Assembly (NCBI GenBank): GCA_965197635.1 | Contig: CBDANN010000008.1 | Location: forward strand, 1,488,001-1,552,000 | Length of the DNA: 64,000 nt | Direction of reading: 5' to 3' | From: Bin87 sp965197635 | Lineage (GTDB): Bacteria > Chloroflexota > Dehalococcoidia > Lucifugimonadales > UBA3495 | Shown here: positions 43,997-52,966 of the stretch, piece after piece | How the letters are laid out: each line of letters begins with the position of its first letter | How positions within the stretch are numbered: position 1 is the stretch's first letter | The notes under the pieces: model-generated | Told to the model about the DNA's origin: nothing | Database searches by the model: none | Seen by the model: the letters and a program-made list of their open reading frames with translations, nothing else | Translations under genes and position numbers: made by a program

Positions 43997-44731
43997 TCAC
44001 CCTCCGCACGTCTCCCGCGCTCTGGCGAACACGTCGTCCAGCATCGTCTCGGTGAGCCGACCCGTCTGCGTGTTCTGCTGGCTGGGGTGATAGCACGCGA
44101 TGAGCAGCGGCCCGCCGTCGGGAAGTTGCGTCGCCACATCGTGGCCAAATGGCGGCTTGCGTTCCGGCGGCGTCCGTCCGGCAGCCGTCCAAGCTCGCAG
44201 AAAGGCATCAAAGGCGATGCGTCCCAGCGCTACCACCGCCCGGAGGTCGGTCAGCAGTTGTATCTCGCGGGTGATGTACGGCCGGCAGGCGGACAGTTCG
44301 TCCGGCCTGAGTTTGTTTTGCGGGGGAGCGCAGCGGGCGGCAGCAGTGATCAGCGCGCCGTGCAACTCCAGCCCGTCGCCGGGGCGAACCGATTCGGGCT
44401 GATTGGCAAACCCGGCCCGGTGCAGCGCGCCGAACAGCCAGTCGCCGCTGCGGTCGCCGGTGAACATCCGTCCCGTGCGGTTGCCCCCGTGGGCCGCCGG
44501 AGCCAGACCCACTATCAACAGACGTGCGTCGGGGTCGCCGAAAGCAGCCAGGGGACGACCCCAGTAGTCTTCATCCCGGTACATCCGTCGCTTGACCCGG
44601 GCAGTTTCCTCCCGCCACTCCACCAGGCGCGGACAGGCTCGGCAGGCAACTACCCGCTCCTGAACTTCGCATATGCTGGCGGCCGCCTGCGCTGCCGATT
44701 GGATGTCAGTGACGATGCTCGTGTCCATCAT
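43997..44731 (-). CDS. udgB: Type 5 uracil-DNA glycosylase
   Basis: This family 5 UDG (UdgB) of about 244 residues excises uracil and other deaminated bases. The N-terminal iron-sulfur cysteines are VACRACPRLVEWR. The active-site motif is LLIVGLAPAAHGGNRTGRMFTGDRSGDWL, and the C-terminal motif is CYHPSQQNTQTGRLT with the catalytic His. The start at 44731 overlaps the hydantoinase B gene by 26 bases; an ATG at 44755 is also in frame. It is co-directional with the hydantoinase genes. Confidence 0.92.
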   Translation of the reverse strand: MMDTSIVTDIQSAAQAAASICEVQERVVACRACPRLVEWREETARVKRRMYRDEDYWGRPLAAFGDPDARLLIVGLAPAAHGGNRTGRMFTGDRSGDWLFGALHRAGFANQPESVRPGDGLELHGALITAAARCAPPQNKLRPDELSACRPYITREIQLLTDLRAVVALGRIAFDAFLRAWTAAGRTPPERKPPFGHDVATQLPDGGPLLIACYHPSQQNTQTGRLTETMLDDVFARARETCGG

Positions 44732-46346
44732 GGCCTTGCGGCGCGCCCCAACCACCCCCGCCGGGGGTGCGGATGCTCAGTATGTCGCCGGCCTCCACGT
44801 CCAGGGTTTCCTTGCCGGCCAGGTGGACTTCTTCATAACCGCCCTTCAGCAGGACGTTCTCACCGTGCTCGCCGTGGTGCCCGCCGTGGTAGCCCGGCGG
44901 AGCGTAGCGGCGACGTTCCGAGAGAACCGTAACGCGGGCCGGACTGAGAAATTCAACGTCCCGTATCAGCCCGTCGCCACCGCGATGCAGACCATCGCCG
45001 CCCGAACCTCGGCGCAGTGCGTAGCGGCGCAGGCGCAGCGGGAAGGCGAACTCCAGGGCCTCTACGGGAGTGTTCATGGTGTTGGTCATGTGGGTATGGA
45101 TACCCGATACGCCGTCCTTGTCGGGACGCGCGCCCATCCCACCGCCGATGGTCTCATAATACACGTAGGGCTTGTCTCGCGAAATGTCGTGGCCGCCGAT
45201 GATCATATTGTTCATCGTGCCCTGGGACGATGCGGGGATGCGATCAGGCATGGCCTGGCTCATGGCGGCCAACAGCACGTCGGTGATGCGCTGCGAGGTC
45301 TCCACGTTGCCGCCGGCCACGCCCCGCTGGGGCAGCGGGTCAACCAGGCTCCCCCGAGGGGTGATCACGTCCACCGGACGCAGGCATCCCTGGTTGGCCG
45401 GCGCTTCGTCGCCCTCATTGGAAAGAGAGAGCAGGCAGCGGACGACGTACAGACTGGCCGACACGGTGACGGCCCGTGGCGCGTTGATGCAACCGGGCCG
45501 CTGATCGGAGGTGCCGGTGAAGTCGATGGTCATCCGGTCGCCGGCCACGGTAACGGCGACGACGATGGGCACCGGTTCCTCGGTCAGTCCGTCGTCATCC
45601 ATGTAATCAGTGACCCGATACACGCCATCGGGAATTTCGGTGATGCGGCGGCGAGTCAGGCGCTCGGAATAGTCCAGCAGCGCGTCCATGTGCTCGTGGG
45701 TATCGGCCAGTCCGTACTTCTGAGCGATTTCGGTCAGGCGTAATTCACCCACCCTGATGGACGCGATCTGCGCCGCCAGGTCACCTTGCCGGTCGTCTGG
45801 CGTGCGCGAGTTGCGGCAGATCAGCGCGATAACTTCGTTATTGATGCGCCCGGCGTCGGATAGCTTCAACGGCGGGATGATCATGCCTTCCTGGTACAGC
45901 TCGGTGGACAGGGGCATTGAACCCGGCGCCATCCCGCCCACGTCGGAATGATGCCCCCGGTTGCTGACGTAGCCAATGAGTTCCTTCCCGCCGGCGGCGT
46001 GATTGGTCAAAGATCGTGTGTACGCCGGAGCGACGAGGGTGATATCAGGTAGGTGGGAACCACCCATGTACGGGTCATTCAGGATGATGATGTCGCCTTC
46101 CCGCAGCCCATCGGGGAAGGTTTGCAACGCCGCCTGCACGGACGCCGGCATCGCCCCCAGATGCACCGGCTGGTGAGCCGCCTGGGCCACCATCTCGGCC
46201 CCCGGGTTGAACAGCGCGCAGGAGAAGTCCTGGCGCTCCTTCATATTTGTAGAGTAGCTGGTGCGCTGCAAAGCCACGCCCATCTCCTCGGAAACGGAGA
46301 TGAACATGTTCTTGAACACTTCCAGGCTGATGGGGTCAACTGGCAT
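44706..46346 (-). CDS. hyuB: Hydantoinase B / N-methylhydantoinase beta subunit
   Basis: This 546-residue HyuB family subunit of ATP-dependent (oxo)prolinase or N-methylhydantoinase opens with DPISLEVFKNMFISVSEEMGVALQRTSYSTNMKERQDFSCALF. GDIIILNDPYMGGSHLPDITLVAP, YVSNRGHHSDVGGMAPGSMP and ETIGGGMGARPDKDGVSG follow. It acts with HyuA on a lactam or hydantoin ring. HyuA lies about 2.4 kb upstream on the same strand with four other genes between, which is unusual. Confidence 0.93.
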   Translation of the reverse strand: MPVDPISLEVFKNMFISVSEEMGVALQRTSYSTNMKERQDFSCALFNPGAEMVAQAAHQPVHLGAMPASVQAALQTFPDGLREGDIIILNDPYMGGSHLPDITLVAPAYTRSLTNHAAGGKELIGYVSNRGHHSDVGGMAPGSMPLSTELYQEGMIIPPLKLSDAGRINNEVIALICRNSRTPDDRQGDLAAQIASIRVGELRLTEIAQKYGLADTHEHMDALLDYSERLTRRRITEIPDGVYRVTDYMDDDGLTEEPVPIVVAVTVAGDRMTIDFTGTSDQRPGCINAPRAVTVSASLYVVRCLLSLSNEGDEAPANQGCLRPVDVITPRGSLVDPLPQRGVAGGNVETSQRITDVLLAAMSQAMPDRIPASSQGTMNNMIIGGHDISRDKPYVYYETIGGGMGARPDKDGVSGIHTHMTNTMNTPVEALEFAFPLRLRRYALRRGSGGDGLHRGGDGLIRDVEFLSPARVTVLSERRRYAPPGYHGGHHGEHGENVLLKGGYEEVHLAGKETLDVEAGDILSIRTPGGGGWGAPQGHDGHEHRH

Positions 46347-46468
46347 AGTACCCTTTCCTCAATTCTGACAGATAACAGTTAACCAAAGGCTTTTGCCGCG
46401 CCGCGGATAAAGCATACACGACCATAAGTTATACTACATGCCAAAATATCAGACCAGCCGGACCGTGC

Positions 46469-47227
46469 GTGTTGACGAAAATCAGGAAGGTAACAACAAC
46501 CGCTATCGCGATTTTGATCGCGGTCTGCCATATCGCCGTTGTAGAACCAGCGGAGGCGCAAGAGCCGAACACTCAGGCCGACGAGGGCGCAAAATCCACT
46601 TTCGAGGTATTAATTGAAACGGTGAAAGATCTTCTGCCCGAGGCTGGAGCTGCGGCTACCGTAGTAGCGGTAATCGTCGGCGGATTTGTCGCTTGGAGCA
46701 ATACGCAAATTTTCCGCGCGAAAGCCCCGCATGTGGTCATTTCGCACGAGATTTCTCATCGTTTCGTCGGAGCCGAGTATGTGCATATTTTCGTGACGGC
46801 AATCCTGCACAACAGCTCACGGGTGCATGTCGAGTTCCTTGACGGCTTCTCGAAAATTCAACACATCAAGCCGATATCCGATGGCGACGTCGAGTTTCTG
46901 TATGCGCAGGTATTCGTCGACAAAGAATTCGCCAATCTCCAATGGACTGACTTGGACGTGCTGCGGCACCGTTGGGAAAGAGACGGTTTGTTGGTAGAGC
47001 CGGGTGAAACAGAAACTGAGATTTTCGATTTCTTGTTGAGAAAAGACATAAAGTCCGTGGCTTTAACCACGTATTTTTACAACGCCCGAGTGGTCGGAAA
47101 TATACCGAACGAGACCGAATTGAACGAGGTGAAACGCCGCAACCGGCGGTTCCGGCGTTGGCTGAGCGAAAGGGCCCCGCTTGGCTGGGGCAGGACGAGT
47201 GTCTATGATAGAGTAAGGGTGGAATAA
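46469..47227 (+). CDS. Membrane protein of unknown function
   Basis: This 252-residue protein has a signal-like N-terminus (VTTTAIAILIAVCHIAVVEPAEAQ), a second hydrophobic segment (AAATVVAVIVGGFVAWSN) and a beta-rich domain (HVVISHEISHRFVGAEYVHIFVTAILHNSSRVHVEF). No family was recognised. Start codons available are GTG 46469 and TTG 46472, with no strong ribosome site. It lies on the opposite strand to the hydantoinase genes that flank it. Confidence 0.65.
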   Translation: MLTKIRKVTTTAIAILIAVCHIAVVEPAEAQEPNTQADEGAKSTFEVLIETVKDLLPEAGAAATVVAVIVGGFVAWSNTQIFRAKAPHVVISHEISHRFVGAEYVHIFVTAILHNSSRVHVEFLDGFSKIQHIKPISDGDVEFLYAQVFVDKEFANLQWTDLDVLRHRWERDGLLVEPGETETEIFDFLLRKDIKSVALTTYFYNARVVGNIPNETELNEVKRRNRRFRRWLSERAPLGWGRTSVYDRVRVE

Positions 47228-47286
47228 GAGTATTTGACATGGTCGCGAGGCCACATGTGACAATAAGGTCAGGAGGTAACGGTCAT

Positions 47287-47433
47287 ATGTCGACTAAAAC
47301 ACGAGTCCCACTCAAGAGAGGCAGGAATCCAGGGAAAGTCCCCTCCAACGTCAATAAAACTGGAAGGCCACCGGGTGCAAAACCAGTGGCAAGAAAACCG
47401 GCGGCGTCACCGAAAACTGGCAAGGGATCATGA
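47287..47433 (+). CDS. Small basic Pro/Lys-rich protein
   Basis: This 48-residue protein is rich in Lys, Arg and Pro (PLKRGRNPGKVPSNVNKTG, ARKPAASPKTGK). A strong AGGAGG lies 11 bases before ATG 47287, which supports translation. It resembles histone H1-like or disordered nucleic-acid-binding tails, but no family can be named. It is on the same strand as the membrane protein before it. Confidence 0.5.
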   Translation: MSTKTRVPLKRGRNPGKVPSNVNKTGRPPGAKPVARKPAASPKTGKGS

Positions 47434-47489
47434 CCAGGTATCGGAATTCATTGGTGATACTTTTGATTCCCATGCCATCATCGCCGTTC

Positions 47490-48302
47490 CTATAGCGCCG
47501 CCAGCAAATCCACCGCGCTGGTTGGGGCGGCCAATTGGTAGTACTCCGTCCCCATCAGGCGATGCACCACGTCCTGGGGCAGCTGCTCAAACGGCCCGTG
47601 GTCGTGAATTTGCGTGCGGTGACAGGACAGCGAGGCCAGCTTGGTCTCCACCCACCGCGAGACGTCCAGGGCGGTGGTAACCTCCTCGTCGGGCGTGCCC
47701 AGGGTGTCAACGGCGTCAACGGCGAATGGAGGCGTGATGCCCCGGTCGGTCATCTCCTGCCACATGCGTTGGAACACGCTTCGGGGAAAGCAGACGTAGT
47801 AGAGCAGAGGCGTGGCCGCGTCCGGGTCGGAAGCCCGTTCGGCGGCGGCGGTGGCGTGGCCGCACATGGTCTTGTGATCGGGATGACCGTAGCCGCCGCT
47901 GGGGTCGTGGGTGAGTATCAGGTGGGGGTTCACTTCGGCGATGATGCCGGCAAGATGACCGATCACGGCATCAGCGTCGGCGTTGCAGTAGGCGTTGGGA
48001 TGGCGGTTGTCGTCGGTGCCGTCCATGCCACTGTCCCGGAAATCTAGGAAGCGCACGTCCGCGATGCCGGTGATGTCCATGGCGTTGCGGAGTTCCTGCT
48101 TCCTGACCTGCCAGAGGTTTTCCGGCGTTGCTAGAGAAGGGTCGCTGATTTCGCCCACGTCGCCGTTGGTGGCGCAAACCAGCGTTATGCTGGCCCCGCC
48201 GGCGGCGAGCATCGCCAGCAGTCCGCCGGAGGAGAACCCCTCGTCGTCGGGATGGGCGAAGCAGGCCAGCACGGAGAGGCGGGAGATAGTGGTATCGGTC
48301 AT
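47490..48302 (-). CDS. PIG-L family deacetylase
   Basis: This zinc-dependent N-acetylglucosaminyl deacetylase of the PIG-L (LmbE) family has LACFAHPDDEGFSSGGLLAML (zinc-binding His and Asp-Asp) and LTHDPSGGYGHPDHKTMCG with the HxxH metal ligand. It is 270 residues. Related actinobacterial enzymes (MshB, Mca) act in mycothiol metabolism, others in glycolipid synthesis; the substrate here is unknown. Confidence 0.9.
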   Translation of the reverse strand: MTDTTISRLSVLACFAHPDDEGFSSGGLLAMLAAGGASITLVCATNGDVGEISDPSLATPENLWQVRKQELRNAMDITGIADVRFLDFRDSGMDGTDDNRHPNAYCNADADAVIGHLAGIIAEVNPHLILTHDPSGGYGHPDHKTMCGHATAAAERASDPDAATPLLYYVCFPRSVFQRMWQEMTDRGITPPFAVDAVDTLGTPDEEVTTALDVSRWVETKLASLSCHRTQIHDHGPFEQLPQDVVHRLMGTEYYQLAAPTSAVDLLAAL

Positions 48303-48407
48303 AATCTCAAAAATCAGGGGAATTGGAATGGGACGACAAACGGATTTTACACCCCGGCAGTGGCAGTGTTACGTTACGACATCACGGTCACGTTGAGAAG
48401 GCGCACG

Positions 48408-48764
48408 ATGCCCACGACTGTTGATTACCACACGGAACGCAGCTGGCATTTTCTGGCATTGGTGGATGATGAGGTGGAGCGGGGCGAGTTGGAAGAGGCC
48501 AGCAACAAACTGTGGGGGGCCGCTGCCCATGCTATCAAAGCGGTCGCTGAGCGTCGGGGTTGGCCTCACGGCGCACATGGTGATTTGGCGGAAGCAGTGA
48601 TGCGCTTGGTTGATGATGAGGGCGCCCCGTCAATTCTGTACACCTACTATACATCGGCGAACTGGTTCCACTCGCGATTTTATGGCGGGCCGCCCGGCGA
48701 GAGCGTAATTCGCAACGGCAAACGAGATATGACCGACTTCATCCGCTTGCTGGAAAGGCTTTAG
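48408..48764 (+). CDS. PaREP1/HEPN-like helical protein
   Basis: This 118-residue helical protein with EEASNKLWGAAAHAIKAVAERRGWPHGAHGDLAEAVMRLV resembles PaREP1-type HEPN proteins, which share the SNKLWGAAAxAIKA block. The start at ATG 48408 is preferred because the frame before it overlaps the PIG-L gene and is unrelated. Function is unknown; an RNA-related HEPN role is inference. Confidence 0.6.
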   Translation: MPTTVDYHTERSWHFLALVDDEVERGELEEASNKLWGAAAHAIKAVAERRGWPHGAHGDLAEAVMRLVDDEGAPSILYTYYTSANWFHSRFYGGPPGESVIRNGKRDMTDFIRLLERL

Positions 48765-48792
48765 GCGGTGAGGTGGGAGCGGTCAATAGTCA

Positions 48793-50802
48793 TCACGTTT
48801 CCGGTTCCAGGAGCAGGTTGCCGTAGGGATCAGCTTCGCCGTTCCAGCCCGGCGGCACCACGATGGTCGTGTCCAGTTGCAGCAGCAGGGCCGGGCCGGC
48901 GATCCGGTTGCCGGTTTGCAGTCGGTCGCGGTCGTAGAGTGTGGTGGTTACCGGACCGTCGGCGAAAATCACCTCGGAGTTGCCGATGGACGCGTGGCGG
49001 GAATCAGGTCCTTGCTGCACCGCCGGTTCCAACCGCGGTTTTTCCACCGCCAGTTCCAGCTTGAGGCGCAGGTTGACCACTTCAATCGGCAGGGCGCGGT
49101 CGGCATACCCAAAGCGTTGTAGGTGGGCCGTGTAGAAATCGGACGATAGGTCGTTGGTGAGGTCGCCGTGGTCAGTCAACGACGGACAGTCCACCGTCAG
49201 CTCAAAGGATTGGCCCACGTAGCGGACGTCCACGAAACGACGAGGTGTCATGGCGTCGGCGCGCAGCCCTTCGTCAACCAACTCGGCGCGAGCCTGCTGC
49301 TCCATGCCATGAAATTCCTCTTCCAACCGCTCCCGATCCAGGTCGTCGCCACGCAGCATCACCGTACGCGAGTAGTCCTTGACCACGTCGGCAATGGCCA
49401 CGCCCAGGGCGGACAGGATCCCCGGATGCCCCGGCACCAGGACGCGGGGAATGCCCAACTCGGCGGCCAGCTCACAGGCGTGCATGGGGCCAGCGCCGCC
49501 AAAGGGGACCAGCGTGAACTCGCGAGGGTCATAGCCGCGCTCCAACGAGATGGCGCGAATGGCGCGCTCCATGTTGGAGTTGACCACGCGGATGATGCCC
49601 AGCGCCGTGTCGGTGGCCGAGGCGCCCACACCGCCGGCCAGGTCGGCCATCAGGTTCTCAGAGCGCTGCTGGTCCAGCGTCATCCGTCCGCCCAAAAAGC
49701 CGTCGGGACGCAGCCGGCCCAGCGTTAGGTTGGCGTCGGTTACGGTGATGCGGTCGCCGCTCCCGTAGCAGGCTGGGCCGGGGTCAGCGCCGGCGGACTG
49801 CGGGCCGACCACAAGCGCGCCGCCGGCGTCCACCCGGGCAATGGAGCCGCCACCGGCGCCCACGGTGTGGATCTCGATCATCGGCACGCTGACCGGATAA
49901 CCGCCCAGGTTGGCCGAAGTCGTCTCCTTGATCCGCCCGGGGCAGAGGGAAACGTCGGTGGACGTGCCTCCCATGTCCAGCGTGATGATATCGGGATAGC
50001 CGGCCTGGACGCCGGTGTAAAAAGCGCCCACAACACCACCGGCGGGACCGCTGAGGATGGTGCGCACCGGCTGGTCCGCCGCGAGGCCGGCGGTGATGCT
50101 GCCGCCGGACGACTGCATGATGCGCAACCCGCGACCCAGCGCCGATTCCAGTTGCGTCAGGTAGCGGGCCATCACCGGGCCTACGTAGGAGTTGACCACC
50201 ACGGTGCTGGTGCGTTCGTACTCGCGGAACTCAGGCAGTATTTTTGATGAGATGGAGATGAACGGGCGGTTGGGCAATTCGGCCAACCGTTGCGCGAGCA
50301 TCTCTTCATGGATAGGGTTGAGGAAGGAGAACAGGAAAGACACCGCCACGCCGTCCACCGCAGCGTCAGTCAGCAGGGCCAAGAGTGCATCCACCGATTC
50401 GGAAGTCAGATCATCCAGAATCGCGCCCGTGTAATCGACCCGCTCGGGCAGGCCAAACCGTAGCTGCCAAGGAGCCAACGGTGTCGGCCGTTCCATTGAA
50501 AGATCGTAGAGGTCAGCGCGGTTCTGCCGACCGATTTCCAGGACATCCTCGAACCCCAGGGTGGTGACGAGGGCGGTCCGTCCGCCCTTGCCTTCCAGCA
50601 GGGCGTTGGTGGCCACGGTGCTGCCATGGATGAAGTCGGCCGCCGCGACATCAACGTCAATGTCGCCGATGCCGGTGGTGATCCCCACCGACGGGTCCGC
50701 CGGCGTGGAAGGCAGCTTGTGAACGGAAAGAACGCCATCCTCCAGGACGGCGATGTCGGTGAAAGTGCCGCCGACATCAATGCCGACTACGGTGTTGGGC
50801 AT
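48793..50802 (-). CDS. hyuA: Hydantoinase A / N-methylhydantoinase alpha subunit
   Basis: This 669-residue HyuA family subunit has an actin-like ATPase fold. It starts VVGIDVGGTFTDIAVLEDG, the phosphate-1 loop, and has FIHGSTVATNALLEGKG, SGPAGGVVGAFYTG, ITLDMGGTSTDVSL and FGGAGPMHACELAAELGI. It uses ATP to open a lactam or hydantoin ring with HyuB. The ATG at 50802 gives the standard start. The partner HyuB is 2.4 kb downstream. Confidence 0.93.
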   Translation of the reverse strand: MPNTVVGIDVGGTFTDIAVLEDGVLSVHKLPSTPADPSVGITTGIGDIDVDVAAADFIHGSTVATNALLEGKGGRTALVTTLGFEDVLEIGRQNRADLYDLSMERPTPLAPWQLRFGLPERVDYTGAILDDLTSESVDALLALLTDAAVDGVAVSFLFSFLNPIHEEMLAQRLAELPNRPFISISSKILPEFREYERTSTVVVNSYVGPVMARYLTQLESALGRGLRIMQSSGGSITAGLAADQPVRTILSGPAGGVVGAFYTGVQAGYPDIITLDMGGTSTDVSLCPGRIKETTSANLGGYPVSVPMIEIHTVGAGGGSIARVDAGGALVVGPQSAGADPGPACYGSGDRITVTDANLTLGRLRPDGFLGGRMTLDQQRSENLMADLAGGVGASATDTALGIIRVVNSNMERAIRAISLERGYDPREFTLVPFGGAGPMHACELAAELGIPRVLVPGHPGILSALGVAIADVVKDYSRTVMLRGDDLDRERLEEEFHGMEQQARAELVDEGLRADAMTPRRFVDVRYVGQSFELTVDCPSLTDHGDLTNDLSSDFYTAHLQRFGYADRALPIEVVNLRLKLELAVEKPRLEPAVQQGPDSRHASIGNSEVIFADGPVTTTLYDRDRLQTGNRIAGPALLLQLDTTIVVPPGWNGEADPYGNLLLEPET

Positions 50803-50985
50803 TTGCGATTATCTCTCTGAGGGATTGTCATTTTCATAAAAAGATTCTGGCGGCACGCCGAGGGTTTTTCCTGACCGGATAAACGGTCTTTCTCCCATCG
50901 CCGGCAGCGCAGCCATACATTAGGCGCTGCGGGGGTTACGGCCAAGTATATACAATTGCCGTACCTCATTCATCTCGCAGGGCGG

Positions 50986-51708
50986 TCAATCGGCAAGCGC
51001 GATACGCAACCGCTTGTTGATGCGGCCCTTGCTCTCGTGCCCGACCACGTTGATACGTCCCACCTCCTTGGTGTTGTGGACGTGGGTGCCACCGTCGGCT
51101 TGCAGGTCGAGACCCTGAATGTCGATGGTGCGCACCTCAGAGATTGCGGCAGGCAGCAGGTTGACCTTGGTGCGGATCAGGTCAGGGTGGGCGTCCGCGT
51201 CATGGCGGCTCATAGATGCAACGCCAATGTCTCGGCCCTGATCGACTTCGGCGTTGATGCGGCCTTCCACCTCGTCTGCGAACTCGACCGACATATTCTC
51301 CAGCTCGAAATCCATGCGGGCCCGACCCGGCTGCATATCTCCGCCGGTCACCAGGGCTCCGTAGTCGCGCCAGACCACGCCGCACAGGATGTGCAGAGCG
51401 GTGTGCGTGCGCATCAGCAGGTAACGTCGCTCCCAGTCGGTGGCGCCATGCAGCGACACGCCCACCGCCGGGGCCTCGTCGCCGTCGATTGTATGCACGA
51501 TTGAACCTCCGGTGCGGGCGACTTTAGTCACGCGGTACTCGGCGCCGTTGGCCAGATCGGTCAGCGTGCCCACATCGCACGGCTGCCCGCCCCCGCCGAT
51601 GTAAAACGCGGTGCGATCCAGTATCACGCCACCCTTGTCGGCAACGTCAACGACAGTGGCCTCAAACTCGGACAAATAAGCGTCGGTCAGGAACAGCAAC
51701 TCTGTCAT
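50986..51708 (-). CDS. alaX: Alanyl-tRNA editing protein AlaX
   Basis: AlaX hydrolyses Ser- or Gly-mischarged tRNA-Ala in trans. The 240-residue protein has TAFYIGGGGQPCDVGTL, the zinc-binding RTHTALHILCG (HxxxH) and a C-terminal GGTHVHNTKEVG. In AlaRS the last motif is preceded by a zinc-binding Cys; here the residue before GGTHV is Asp, so one ligand may differ. The ATG at 51708 (MTELLFLTD) is preferred. It is divergent from dnaN across a shared promoter region. Confidence 0.9.
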   Translation of the reverse strand: MTELLFLTDAYLSEFEATVVDVADKGGVILDRTAFYIGGGGQPCDVGTLTDLANGAEYRVTKVARTGGSIVHTIDGDEAPAVGVSLHGATDWERRYLLMRTHTALHILCGVVWRDYGALVTGGDMQPGRARMDFELENMSVEFADEVEGRINAEVDQGRDIGVASMSRHDADAHPDLIRTKVNLLPAAISEVRTIDIQGLDLQADGGTHVHNTKEVGRINVVGHESKGRINKRLRIALAD

Positions 51709-51745
51709 GGTAGCCTCTTTGCGATTAATGCGTAATGGCCACGCC

Positions 51746-51774
51746 ATTATAGCAATCGGCTTGCGTGCTATAAT
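51746..51774. promoter_or_regulatory. Overlapping divergent promoters of alaX and dnaN
   Basis: TATAAT at 51769-51774 faces dnaN, whose ATG is 32 bases downstream. TATAAT on the minus strand at 51746-51751 faces alaX, 38 bases before its ATG. The two boxes are separated by exactly 17 bases, so each occupies the -35 position of the other. Occupancy of the two promoters would be mutually exclusive. Confidence 0.5.
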
Positions 51775-51805
51775 TCTGCATAATTTACTACCGGATTGTT
51801 TGGAA

Positions 51806-52966
51806 ATGAAACTGTCGTGCCTTCAGGAAAATCTGTCCCGGGGATTGGGTGTCGTGGGCCGGGCGGTGGCGAGCCGTTCCACGTTGCCGATAACCCAGAA
51901 CGTGTTGTTGCGCACCGATCAGGGTATGTTAATGCTGTCGGCGACCAACTTGGAAATCGCCATTACCACCTGGATTGGCGCGATGATCGAGGAGGAGGGA
52001 GCGATCACCGTCCCGCACCGGCTTTTGGCCGATTGGGTCAGTACCCGTCCCAGCGACCGTATCGACCTGGATCTCGGCGGGCCCGGAGATGAAGACGGAA
52101 CGGATGGAAGCAGCGTGCTGCACCTGTCTTGTGGTCGCGCCGTCACTCATATCAACGGCATCGACGCCGCTGATTTCCCGCCGGTGCCCCAGATTGACGC
52201 CGGCATGGCCACCGATATCGACCCTAGTGTGCTGCGCTCCGGTATTGGGTTGGTGGCCTTCTCCGCAGCCACCGACGAATCCCGGCCTGTGCTCACTGGA
52301 GTAGAACTGAAGCTGCAAGAATCCGACCTGATCATGGCCGCAGCCGACGGGTTCCGCCTGGCGGTGTACAAAGGCCAGCTGCCCCAGCCCGTGGAACAGG
52401 AAATCAAGGTAATCGTGCCGGCGCGGACGATGAACGAGATCCAACGCCTGGCGTCCGAGCAAAGTGGTCCCGTGAAAGTAACGCTCTCGCCGGAACGCGG
52501 CCAGGCGCTCTTCAAAATGGAGCACGTCGAGATAGTTTCACAGTTGCTGCAGGGAAGTTTCCCCAACTACGAGCAGTTGATCCCCGAACGGTTCGAGACT
52601 CGCGCTGTGATGGAACTGGACGACCTGAAACGCGCCACTCAGTCGGCATCGGTGTTCGCCCGCGACGGCAGCAACATCGTGCGCCTGGAGATGGCGCCCC
52701 GGGAATCCGGCGAAGGCGGACAACTCAAGGTATCGGCGCGTTCCGAAGAAGTGGGCGACAGCTTGGACGAACTCGACATCGACCAGATGGACGGCGAAGA
52801 CGCAAAAATCGCCTTCAACGTGCGCTACCTGCAGGAAATCGTGAACGTCCTGGGCCGGGGCAAAGTGGCCATCGAAGTAACTAACTCCTCAAGCCCCGGC
52901 GTGTTCAAGCCGGCCGACTCCGATCGCTACGTCCACGTCGTCATGCCAATGTACGTGCAATGGTAG
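51806..52966 (+). CDS. dnaN: DNA polymerase III beta sliding clamp
   Basis: The clamp tethers replicative polymerase to DNA. It is 386 residues from ATG 51806 (MKLSCLQENLSRGLGVVGRAV). Family blocks include TLPITQNVLLRTDQGMLMLSATNLEI, ADGFRLAVYKG, FPNYEQLIP and the C-terminal PGVFKPADSDRYVHVVMPMYV. It is a single gene here, not next to dnaA or recF. Its 3' end overlaps by 26 bases the end of a convergent serine recombinase gene, suggesting that the gene end serves as an attachment site. Confidence 0.95.
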   Translation: MKLSCLQENLSRGLGVVGRAVASRSTLPITQNVLLRTDQGMLMLSATNLEIAITTWIGAMIEEEGAITVPHRLLADWVSTRPSDRIDLDLGGPGDEDGTDGSSVLHLSCGRAVTHINGIDAADFPPVPQIDAGMATDIDPSVLRSGIGLVAFSAATDESRPVLTGVELKLQESDLIMAAADGFRLAVYKGQLPQPVEQEIKVIVPARTMNEIQRLASEQSGPVKVTLSPERGQALFKMEHVEIVSQLLQGSFPNYEQLIPERFETRAVMELDDLKRATQSASVFARDGSNIVRLEMAPRESGEGGQLKVSARSEEVGDSLDELDIDQMDGEDAKIAFNVRYLQEIVNVLGRGKVAIEVTNSSSPGVFKPADSDRYVHVVMPMYVQW

